Shown here: piece after piece, positions 8,226-13,991 of the stretch
Position numbering within the stretch: the stretch's first letter is position 1
How the letters are laid out: every line of letters starts with the position of its first letter
Assembly (NCBI GenBank): GCA_945833725.1
Contig: CAMAFU010000024.1
Span: 1-13,991 of the forward strand
Reading direction: 5' to 3'
Source: an uncultured Treponema sp.
GTDB lineage: Bacteria; Spirochaetota; Spirochaetia; Treponematales; Treponemataceae
Length of the DNA: 13,991 bases
Program-made: the position numbers and the translations under genes
The notes under the pieces: model-generated
Seen by the model: only the letters and a program-made list of their open reading frames with translations
Told to the model about the DNA's origin: nothing
The model's database searches: none

Positions 8226-8382
8226 ACTCATTCCTCCCATAAAAACACCGCGTTAGCGGCAGCACATGGATGTGCTGAAAAAGTTTGCGAAGCAAACAGT
8301 GATAAAAATTACACGGATGTAATTTTTATCACGCCTCCTATAAAAACACCGTGTCAGCAGCATCACAAAGATGTACTACCAC
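8226..8382 (-). promoter_or_regulatory. Duplicated, hairpin-rich leader of ade
   Basis: Read on the - strand after the thiC stop, a 48-base unit (8378-8331) contains GGTGTTTTTATAGGAGG, and a related unit (8276-8229) contains GGTGTTTTTATGGGAGG, the actual ade ribosome binding site. Between and within them are three perfect hairpins: GTGATAAAAATTACA / TGTAATTTTTATCAC (8299-8332, 15 bp, 4-base loop), GTTTGC-TTC-GCAAAC (8283-8297) followed by TTTTT, and CAGCACA / TGTGCTG (8260-8277). CCGC-TAAC-GCGG followed by TGTTTTT lies just before the ribosome binding site. Two hairpins with following T runs could act as weak terminators or attenuators. No purine riboswitch consensus is seen. Confidence 0.65.
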
Positions 8383-9699
8383 CTAGAGAATATCTATTTT
8401 TTCGTTGGCAAGGGCTTTATTCATACTTCTTACAGCACAGAATTTTCCACACATGGAGCAAGTATCACTGTGGTCATTTTCCGGCTTCCGGCTGTCCCTT
8501 ATTTTTTTGGCAGTTTCACTGTCCAAAGCATATTTAAACTGTTCGTCCCAGTCAAGTTTTCTTCTGGCATCGGCCATTTTATCATCAATATCCCGTGCAT
8601 GAGGAATTCCCTTTGCAATATCGGCTGCATGGGCCGCAATTTTTGAAGCTATAATTCCCTGTTTAACATCATCAACATTAGGCAATGCAAGATGTTCGGC
8701 AGGAGTAACATAACATAGGAAAGCAGCTCCGCTCATTGCAGCAACAGCGCCTCCAATAGCAGAAGTAATATGGTCGTAGCCGGGAGCAATATCAGTTACA
8801 AGAGGGCCTAAAACATAAAAAGGTGCTCCGTTGCAAATTGTATTCTGCACCTGCATGTTTGCACTGATCTGATTTAAAGGAACATGTCCGGGACCTTCAA
8901 CCATTACCTGAACATTATGAGCCCAGGCCCGCTTTGTTAATTCACCAAGTCTGACAAGTTCTTCAATCTGGCACACATCCGTAGCATCAGCAAGACATCC
9001 AGGACGACAGGCATCTCCCAAAGAAATCGTAACATCATGTTTTTCACAAATATCAAGGATTTCATCAAAATATTCATAAAAAGGATTTTCGTTTCCAGTC
9101 ATGCTCATCCATGCAAAAATCAAAGAACCGCCCCGGCTTACAATATTCATCTTCCGTTTGTGATTTTTTATCTGTTCAATTGTTTTTTTTGTAATTCCAG
9201 AGTGAATTGTAACAAAATCAACACCATCTTCAGCATGAAGTCTTACAACATCAATAAAATCCTGTGCCGTAAGGGTTTCCAAATCCCTCTGATAATGAAT
9301 TACACTGTCATAAACAGGAACAGTTCCAATCATTGCAGGACATTCAGAAGTAAGTTTCTGACGGAAAGGCTGAGTATTGCCATGACTTGAAAGATCCATT
9401 ATGGCTTCAGCACCCATATTAACGGCACTCATTACCTTTTCCATTTCTATTCCATAATCTTTACAGTCCCGGCTTACCCCCAGATTTACATTTATTTTTG
9501 TCCTCAGCATGCTGCCAATTCCTTCTGGATTAAGGCATTTATGAGCTTTATTTGCAGGTATGGCAACTTTCCCTTCTGCAACAAGTTTCATAAGCTGATT
9601 TTCATCCATGAATTCTTTTTCTGCAACAATTTTCATTTGAGGAGTTAATATTCCTTTTCTTGCAGCATCCATTTGCGTTGTATAATTTTGCTTTTCCAT
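8383..9699 (-). CDS. thiC: Phosphomethylpyrimidine synthase ThiC
   Basis: ThiC is a radical-SAM enzyme that rearranges aminoimidazole ribotide to HMP-phosphate, the pyrimidine part of thiamine. This 438-residue protein is the short form, lacking the long N-terminal extension of E. coli ThiC. Visible hallmarks are MDLSSHGNTQPFRQ (about 101-114), EGPGHVPLNQI (268-278), DIAPGYDHITSAIGGA (303-318) and CYVTPAEHLALP (329-340). The C-terminal Fe-S cysteines are C414, C417 and C421 (CSMCGKFC), a CX2CX3C spacing rather than the CX2CX4C of long ThiC. The ATG at 9699 has only a weak adjacent ribosome binding site (AGGGTGG); a perfect one lies beyond a hairpin. It follows thiD by 81 bases and precedes ade. 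Confidence 0.97.
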   Translation of the reverse strand: MEKQNYTTQMDAARKGILTPQMKIVAEKEFMDENQLMKLVAEGKVAIPANKAHKCLNPEGIGSMLRTKINVNLGVSRDCKDYGIEMEKVMSAVNMGAEAIMDLSSHGNTQPFRQKLTSECPAMIGTVPVYDSVIHYQRDLETLTAQDFIDVVRLHAEDGVDFVTIHSGITKKTIEQIKNHKRKMNIVSRGGSLIFAWMSMTGNENPFYEYFDEILDICEKHDVTISLGDACRPGCLADATDVCQIEELVRLGELTKRAWAHNVQVMVEGPGHVPLNQISANMQVQNTICNGAPFYVLGPLVTDIAPGYDHITSAIGGAVAAMSGAAFLCYVTPAEHLALPNVDDVKQGIIASKIAAHAADIAKGIPHARDIDDKMADARRKLDWDEQFKYALDSETAKKIRDSRKPENDHSDTCSMCGKFCAVRSMNKALANEKIDIL

Positions 9700-9736
9700 T
9701 TTTTTAAGCCACCCTTATATCAGGCAGCACCTCCTT
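9700..9736 (-). promoter_or_regulatory. thiC leader: Shine-Dalgarno, hairpin, start codon
   Basis: On the - strand AAGGAGGT (9736-9729) is followed directly by GCTGCC (9728-9723), a 9-base loop, and GGTGGC (9713-9708), which pair over six positions including two G-U wobbles. Eight bases then lead to the thiC ATG. Unfolded, the perfect Shine-Dalgarno is 28 bases from the ATG; folded, it is brought to about 8. A -10-like TATACT lies at 9764-9759 with a poor -35. No TPP riboswitch consensus is visible. Confidence 0.5.
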
Positions 9737-9780
9737 ATATTTTTTTCTGACTTTCATCAGTATAATTTAAAAAAATAAGA

Positions 9781-10566
9781 TTATTGAAACATAAAATTAT
9801 GAAGAAGAGGACCTCTTCCCTTTCCCAGATTCAACCCACCTTTCATAGTATTTATTAAATAAGAACGGGCAATTTCAACACTTTGACGCAAGTCCATTCC
9901 TTTTGCAAGACAGGCACAAATTGCCGAAGAAAGAGTACACCCGGTTCCGTGAGTATTCGGATTATTGATTCTCTCTTCCGAAAACCAAAAGTCACCTTCA
10001 GAACAGACAAGAAAATCACAGACTTCACTGCCAAATTTTCCATGACCGCCTTTTACAAGAACAGCACACCCCCATTTATCAAAAATTATTCTGCCAGCCC
10101 GTTCCATATCACCTTTATTTATTATTTTTATGTTTGAAAAAACTTCTGCTTCAGGAATATTAGGCGTAACAATTTTTGAAACAGGAAAAAGCTCAGAAAG
10201 TTTTAAAACAGAATTAGTTTCTAGAAGGGCAGTTCCGCTGGTAGAAACAAGAACAGGATCAAGAACAATATTTTGAAGGCCAAATTCCTTTACAGACGAA
10301 AAAACAATACCAATAGATTCAGAAGAAGAAATCATACCGATTTTTACAGCATCAGGAAAAATATCCGTAACAACTGCATCAATCTGTTTTTTAAGAAAAT
10401 CGGGAGGAACAGTTAAAATATCAAAAACTCCCATTGTATTCTGTGCAGTAACACCTGTTACAGCGCTCATTCCATAAACGCCGTTACAGGCAAAAGTTTT
10501 TAAATCTGCCTGAATTCCGGCGCCTCCAGAAGAATCACTTCCGGCAATTGTAAGAGCAGTTTTCAT
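9781..10566 (-). CDS. thiD: HMP/HMP-phosphate kinase ThiD
   Basis: ThiD phosphorylates HMP and HMP-phosphate to HMP-pyrophosphate, the pyrimidine substrate of ThiE. The 261-residue protein has the ribokinase-family fingerprints of ThiD: TIAGSDSSGGAGIQADLKTF at the N-terminus, SAVTGVTAQNT (about 34-44), VLDPVLVSTSG, TPNIPEAE (about 134-141), and the anion-hole and catalytic region NTHGTGCTLSSA (Cys at about 210). Two ATGs open the frame; the second, at 10566, is preferred because GAGGA lies 9 bases before it and abuts the first. It follows the HAD phosphatase gene by 65 bases and precedes thiC, forming the core of the pathway here. Confidence 0.96.
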   Translation of the reverse strand: MKTALTIAGSDSSGGAGIQADLKTFACNGVYGMSAVTGVTAQNTMGVFDILTVPPDFLKKQIDAVVTDIFPDAVKIGMISSSESIGIVFSSVKEFGLQNIVLDPVLVSTSGTALLETNSVLKLSELFPVSKIVTPNIPEAEVFSNIKIINKGDMERAGRIIFDKWGCAVLVKGGHGKFGSEVCDFLVCSEGDFWFSEERINNPNTHGTGCTLSSAICACLAKGMDLRQSVEIARSYLINTMKGGLNLGKGRGPLLHNFMFQ

Positions 10567-10592
10567 AAGATACATTCCTCTATCGCTCTAAA

Positions 10593-10619
10593 CTTTCCAG
10601 GCGGTGCCCTCAAGGAAAG
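10593..10619 (-). other. Hairpin in the HAD-thiD intergenic gap
   Basis: On the - strand CTTTCC (10619-10614) pairs with GGAAAG (10598-10593), and inside them GGGC-ACC-GCCT can form a further short stem (4 bp including one wobble). No T run follows, so it is not a clear terminator. It lies 26 bases upstream of the thiD start and may modulate thiD translation or mark an RNA-processing site. Confidence 0.45.
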
Positions 10620-10631
10620 CTAAAATATTCT

Positions 10632-11324
10632 TCAATAAGTTTTATCACAATTTTGACTGGAAATAAAGCGGTCTATAAAACGCCGTGCATCTTTCTCAAA
10701 GTCAAAAAAATATTCGTCTGCAATATGTTTAATTTCGTCCTGAAACTTTAAACTCACGCTGTCAAAAATACCAGCTGTTTTAAAACCTGCTTTTGCCGCT
10801 CCTTTAAGAGCATAAAGAGCATCTTCAAAAACCCAGGTATCAGACACACTGGAATTTAATTTTTCTGCAGTGTAAAGAAAAATTCTGCCGTCTCCCTTGG
10901 AAAAGCCGAATTCTTCCGTAGTAACAACAATATCAAAAAAAGAAGAAATTTTCAGTCTGTCCAAGGCACTTTCAAAAAGAGAACGGGGCGTATTCGTACA
11001 AAGGGCAATTTTTACACCTTTATTTTTTAAAACCTCAAGAAATTCCAAAGCACCTTTTTTAGGCATCACATTTTTTCTATAACCTTCAGCAACAACATTC
11101 CGAATTTTTTCGCAGACTTCTTCAACAGAAACTTTAAGCCCATAATTTTCCTTTAAATACTTGCCGCCTTCAAAAAAAGTCATTTCAAAAAGTTTTTCGC
11201 CTAAATTTTCTTCTCCCTGAACATTAAATTCCCCAAGCACAACATTCCCAGCCGTAAGCCACAAATTCATCGAATCCAAAATAGTACCGTCCATATCAAA
11301 AATGGCACTTTTTATTACATCCAT
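10632..11324 (-). CDS. HAD-superfamily phosphatase in the thiamine cluster
   Basis: This 230-residue protein is a HAD subfamily IA-like hydrolase. Motif I is FDMDGT with nucleophile Asp10 and acid/base Asp12; motif II is LCTNTPRS with Thr110; the motif III lysine is probably Lys143 in FSKGDGRIF, where the usual KPxP is changed; motif IV is VFEDALYAL with Glu167 and Asp168. A helical cap sits at about residues 20-85. The family dephosphorylates small phosphorylated metabolites, and sequence alone does not fix the substrate. Its place between thiE and thiD suggests a thiamine-phosphate or HMP-phosphate substrate. AAGGA lies about 9 bases before the ATG at 11324. The gene is preceded by structured element copy B. 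Confidence 0.9.
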   Translation of the reverse strand: MDVIKSAIFDMDGTILDSMNLWLTAGNVVLGEFNVQGEENLGEKLFEMTFFEGGKYLKENYGLKVSVEEVCEKIRNVVAEGYRKNVMPKKGALEFLEVLKNKGVKIALCTNTPRSLFESALDRLKISSFFDIVVTTEEFGFSKGDGRIFLYTAEKLNSSVSDTWVFEDALYALKGAAKAGFKTAGIFDSVSLKFQDEIKHIADEYFFDFEKDARRFIDRFISSQNCDKTY

Positions 11325-11350
11325 AAAATTTTTCCTTCAATTTTTTTTAA

Positions 11351-11502
11351 TAATTTGGGCGGATTTTTGCACTGCCTTTCGGAAAAATCCTCAAGTCAGC
11401 GCAAAAACCAGGCTTTTCAGGGTTCCGCTGCCGCTTCATTCTTCCGCGGTCCTAAAGGCCCGCTCCAGAACAGTTTTCACCTGCCCTTACAATCCTTTCC
11501 GC
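11351..11502 (-). repeat. Structured intergenic element, copy B
   Basis: This copy lies on the - strand in the 183-base gap between thiE and the HAD phosphatase gene, beginning just after the thiE stop. Its ends pair: GCGGA (11502-11498) with TCCGC (11363-11359). Near the 3' end TTTTTGCGCTG (11407-11397) pairs with CAGTGCAAAAA (11374-11364) over 11 positions with one wobble, around a 22-base loop. An inner hairpin GCGG(G)CC-TTTA-GG(A)CCGC is also possible. It shares the AGGATTGTA, GCGGAA and AAAGCCTG blocks and the GCAAAAAnCCGCCCAAATTA end with copy A at 1333-1464. The bases that differ in the closing stem still pair in each copy. Confidence 0.75.
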
Positions 11503-11507
11503 ATTAT

Positions 11508-12161
11508 TTACCGGCCGATTACTTCCTGTAAAGAATTTTTTAACTTTTCCACGGCAGCTTTTATATCTTTCTGACCAAAAACCGCACTTATTACAGCTGC
11601 ACCAGAAATGCCTGTACCTTTCAGTTCCAGCAAATTTTCAGCGGAAATTCCCCCGATTGCAACAACAGGCAACGGAACATTTTTACAAATTTCAGAAAGA
11701 GTATTTTTTGAAAGAACATTTACATTTTTTTTGCTTTCAGTAGGAAAAACAGCCCCGCAACCAAGATAATCAGCCCCATTTTTCCAGGCATTTAAGGCCT
11801 CTGCTACATTGTGGGCACTTACGCCAATAATTTTTTCATTACCAAGAATTTTCCGAACTTCCTGCAAAGGCATATCATCCTGTCCTACATGAACGCCATC
11901 AGCATCAAGTTCTTTTGCAAGAACCGGATCATCATTTACAATAAACGGAACATTGTATTTTCTGCATAAAAACTTAATGTCCAGTGCCTGCCTTTTCATT
12001 AAATCAAAAGAAAGATTTTTTTCCCGATACTGAAGAACAGTAACTCCGCAAGACAAGGCTTGTTCAACCTGCTCCTGCAAAGTACACTTTTCCAAAACCC
12101 AATGACTGTCCGTTATGGCATACAGCCGGAGAAAAGATTTTATTTCATTTTTGGAAAACAT
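11508..12161 (-). CDS. thiE: Thiamine-phosphate synthase ThiE
   Basis: ThiE condenses HMP-pyrophosphate with thiazole phosphate to give thiamine monophosphate and pyrophosphate. This 217-residue TIM-barrel protein has the family motifs QYREK (about 44-48), IVNDDPVLAKELDADGVHVG with GQDD (about 74-96), GVSAHN (113-118), GAVFPTESKK (136-145, phosphate-binding), and VVAIGGIS near the C-terminus. The frame opens upstream at a TTG (12185), but the ATG at 12161 is preferred because AGGGGAG lies just before it; the spacing is short. It begins 37 bases after the ABC ATPase gene and is followed by element copy B. Confidence 0.96.
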   Translation of the reverse strand: MFSKNEIKSFLRLYAITDSHWVLEKCTLQEQVEQALSCGVTVLQYREKNLSFDLMKRQALDIKFLCRKYNVPFIVNDDPVLAKELDADGVHVGQDDMPLQEVRKILGNEKIIGVSAHNVAEALNAWKNGADYLGCGAVFPTESKKNVNVLSKNTLSEICKNVPLPVVAIGGISAENLLELKGTGISGAAVISAVFGQKDIKAAVEKLKNSLQEVIGR

Positions 12162-12198
12162 GAACTCCCCTGAAAAATTAAACAACCGGCTTTACAAC

Positions 12199-12987
12199 TC
12201 AGCTGCCTAATACCATTCTGTCGTTAAGTTCTCCTGCAGCTCCAAATTTTTCAAGAAGCTGTTCAACCCGTAAATTCTTTTTTTCTTCGCCTCGCACATC
12301 ATAAATTATGCGGCCTTTCATCATCATAATAAGCCTGTTTCCGTACTGAATTGCATGACGCATATTGTGAGTAACCATAAAAGTCGTAAGATGATCCTGT
12401 TCAACAAACTGCTGAGTTAATTCCAGGACTTTTGCAGCGGTTTTAGGATCCAACGCAGCAGTATGCTCATCCAGCAAAAGAAGATCAGGTTTTTGCAGTG
12501 TGGCCATAAGCAAAGTTAGAGCCTGCCTCTGCCCTCCAGAAAGAAGACCGACTTTACTCTTCATTCTGCTTTCAAGACCTAAATCAAGAAGAGCAAGTTT
12601 TTCCCGATAAAATTCCCTTTCGCTATTTTTAATTCCCCAGTCAAGGGAGCGTCTCTTTCCCCGGCGAAAAGCCATGGCAAGATTCTCTTCAATTTCCATA
12701 TTTGCGGCAGTACCCATCATAGGATCCTGAAAAACCCGCCCAAGATACTTTGCACGGCGATATTCAGACATATAGGTCAAATCGTTTCCGTCTAAAACAA
12801 TCCGTCCTGTATCGCACAAATGAACACCTGCAATAAGATTTAAAAGAGTTGATTTTCCAGCACCGTTTCCACCAATAACCGTAACAAAATCTCCGTCTTC
12901 CAGTTTTAAGTCAATACCGTTTATGGCTTTTTTTTCTGTAATAGTTCCCGGATTGAATGTTTTTGTTAAATTTGAAATTTCTAACAT
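12199..12987 (-). CDS. ABC transporter ATP-binding protein (COG1101/TrpZ-like)
   Basis: This 262-residue ATPase energises the importer encoded with the upstream permease. All key motifs are intact: Walker A GGNGAGKST (39-47), Q-loop RVFQDP (Gln87), signature LSGGQ (149-153), Walker B LLLLDEHTAALD (Asp173, Glu174) and H-loop MVTHNM (His207). The DEHTAALDP sequence and tail resemble the ATPase paired with the COG4120 permease and COG2984 binding protein (the streptococcal TrpXYZ type) rather than a typical ThiQ or ThiZ. Only a weak ribosome binding site precedes the ATG at 12987, 21 bases after the permease gene. Transport substrate is unknown; tryptophan and thiamine precursors are both possible. 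Confidence 0.92.
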   Translation of the reverse strand: MLEISNLTKTFNPGTITEKKAINGIDLKLEDGDFVTVIGGNGAGKSTLLNLIAGVHLCDTGRIVLDGNDLTYMSEYRRAKYLGRVFQDPMMGTAANMEIEENLAMAFRRGKRRSLDWGIKNSEREFYREKLALLDLGLESRMKSKVGLLSGGQRQALTLLMATLQKPDLLLLDEHTAALDPKTAAKVLELTQQFVEQDHLTTFMVTHNMRHAIQYGNRLIMMMKGRIIYDVRGEEKKNLRVEQLLEKFGAAGELNDRMVLGS

Positions 12988-13008
12988 TTTTTTACCTGCA
13001 ATATTATT

Positions 13009-13938
13009 TTAATCTGCGGCTTTACGCATTTTCGATTTGATTATGCTGCTTCTAATAACAGGAATTGCCAGAGCAATCGTTATGATTATTGATGTAAGGA
13101 GTTTTAAATCGCTGGATTTAAGGCCAAGCTGAAGAACAACAGCAATTACAATTCTGTAAACTACAGACCCGAGAACAATGGTAATAAGAGTAAACCAAAA
13201 AGGAAGTTTTTTTGAAAAGCGTCCGAAAATAGCTTCGCCTAAAACTATAGACGCAAGACCAATTACAAGGGCACCTGTTCCCATACCAACATCTCCGTAT
13301 CCCTGACTTTGGGCAACAAGACCACCGCTTAAAGCTATAAGACCATTACTAAGCATAAGCCCCAGAACTTTCATTTTATCTGTATCAACACCCATGGCGC
13401 GCACCATTTTTTCGTTATTGCCTGTAGCCCTTAAAGCAGAACCTATTTCTGTTCCACAAAACCAGTAAAGAACAGCTACAAGAACAGCCGAAAAAAGAAC
13501 ACCAATAACAAGAGAAGACATATTCTGAGAAACAGCGACATCTTTAAAAATTTGCTGAAGCTGAATCATTACAGTTTTTGCACCGATTAAAGGAGTGTTG
13601 GATCTTCCCATGATTCTGATGTTTATTGAATAAAGGGCAGTCATACACAAAATTCCTGCCAGCAGTTCCTGAATTTTGAATTTTGTATGAAGGATTCCTG
13701 TAACGCCTCCTGCAACAAGACCAATTAAAAAGGCACAGAGAAGGGCAAAATACGGATTGAAATTTGAAACTACCATTACAGCACAAACCGATCCGCCAAG
13801 GGCGAAAGAACCGTCACAAGTCATGTCAGGAATATTAAGGATTCTGAAAGTAAGATAAACGCCGAGAGTCATAATTCCCCAAAGCACACCTTGAGAAACA
13901 GCTCCCTGCATGGCACCAAAAATACTAAAAATATTCAT
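13009..13938 (-). CDS. ABC transporter permease (COG4120/TrpY-like)
   Basis: This 309-residue integral membrane protein has about 8 hydrophobic segments. It resembles the branched-chain-amino-acid-type permease family (BPD_transp_2) in its COG4120 branch: GVLWGIMTLGVYLTFRILNIPDMTCDGSF near the N-terminus, KIQELLAGILCMTALYSINI (88-107), the coupling region IGSALRATGNNEKMVRAMGV (165-184), and SNGLIALSGGLVAQSQGYGD (197-216). It would be the membrane channel of an importer with the downstream ATPase. The substrate-binding protein expected for such a system is not in the window and may be encoded upstream. The start at 13938 has no evident Shine-Dalgarno; the frame is open to the window edge but has no other start codon there. 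The next in-frame ATG (13911) is an alternative. Confidence 0.9.
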   Translation of the reverse strand: MNIFSIFGAMQGAVSQGVLWGIMTLGVYLTFRILNIPDMTCDGSFALGGSVCAVMVVSNFNPYFALLCAFLIGLVAGGVTGILHTKFKIQELLAGILCMTALYSINIRIMGRSNTPLIGAKTVMIQLQQIFKDVAVSQNMSSLVIGVLFSAVLVAVLYWFCGTEIGSALRATGNNEKMVRAMGVDTDKMKVLGLMLSNGLIALSGGLVAQSQGYGDVGMGTGALVIGLASIVLGEAIFGRFSKKLPFWFTLITIVLGSVVYRIVIAVVLQLGLKSSDLKLLTSIIITIALAIPVIRSSIIKSKMRKAAD

Positions 13939-13991
13939 AAATAAAATTATAGTTGTTTTATGCCAGAATTGGAAGTAACCACAGTGGCCCA
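13939..13991 (-). promoter_or_regulatory. Possible -10 box or end of an upstream gene
   Basis: On the - strand TATAAT (13951-13946) lies 7 bases before the permease ATG, with only a weak -35 (TTCCAA) 17 bases upstream of it. Transcripts from it would be almost leaderless, matching the absence of a Shine-Dalgarno. Alternatively, a frame open from the window edge to a TAA at 13949-13947 (ending SNSGIKQL) may be the tail of an upstream gene. The sequence is too short to decide. Confidence 0.3.

Noticed and set aside
8226..8382. CRISPR-like or purine riboswitch in the ade leader
   Set aside because: Only two diverged units, not a regular array with spacers, and no purine riboswitch core or paired loops are seen.
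7956..8537. 193-residue plus-strand frame across the ade-thiC junction
   Set aside because: It is antisense to the ends of two secure genes and reads through the hairpins of the leader; the product looks random.
9740..9764. Hammerhead-ribozyme-like CTGATGA with a nearby GAAA-like run upstream of thiC
   Set aside because: No stem II separates the two core segments and no flanking stems I or III are found; it is only a short CTGA/TCAG hairpin.
9700..9780. TPP riboswitch (THI box) before thiC
   Set aside because: The expected CTGAGA and ACCTGATCTGG core segments are absent; the other gaps of the operon lack them too. One could still lie upstream of the window.

Overview
The window looks like chromosomal DNA from a low-GC, diderm, anaerobe-type bacterium, most likely a spirochaete of the Treponema group. 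This rests on the A/T-rich third positions, lipoproteins with relaxed lipoboxes, the short anaerobe-type ThiC, and the overall protein character. It is an inference from sequence style, not from a database match.

Layout. Bases 1-4760 are read on the + strand: the 3' part of a TPR-containing envelope protein (start outside the window), a SIMPL-domain lipoprotein, seryl-tRNA synthetase (serS), and an AI-2E-family membrane protein. Bases 4771-13938 are read on the - strand and converge on the first block with only a 10-base gap. In transcription order the - strand block is: ABC permease, ABC ATPase, thiE, HAD-family phosphatase, thiD, thiC, adenine deaminase (ade), a small lipoprotein, and an unrecognised protein overlapping it. 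No intergenic gap exceeds about 185 bases. No tRNA, rRNA, CRISPR array, transposase or phage gene is visible.

How the genes work together. ThiC makes HMP-P, ThiD phosphorylates it to HMP-PP, and ThiE joins it to the thiazole phosphate to give thiamine monophosphate. No thiazole-synthesis gene (thiG, thiS, thiF, thiH), thiM or thiL lies here, so this is the pyrimidine and coupling half of the pathway. A HAD phosphatase between thiE and thiD could be the missing thiamine-phosphate phosphatase, and the transporter at the head of the block (of the TrpXYZ-like type) could import a precursor. Adenine deaminase follows thiC and could recycle adenine derived from the 5'-deoxyadenosine that ThiC releases. 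These three links are inferences from position.

The most interesting non-coding signal is a roughly 130-150 bp structured element present twice, at 1333-1464 (+) and 11351-11502 (-). Both copies lie in the direction of transcription and end about 26-28 bases before the next start codon. Both are closed by a terminal inverted repeat and carry a 3' hairpin whose sequence changes between copies while pairing is largely kept. Other unusual leaders are the duplicated, hairpin-filled leader of ade, and a thiC leader in which a perfect Shine-Dalgarno is separated from the start codon by a hairpin.
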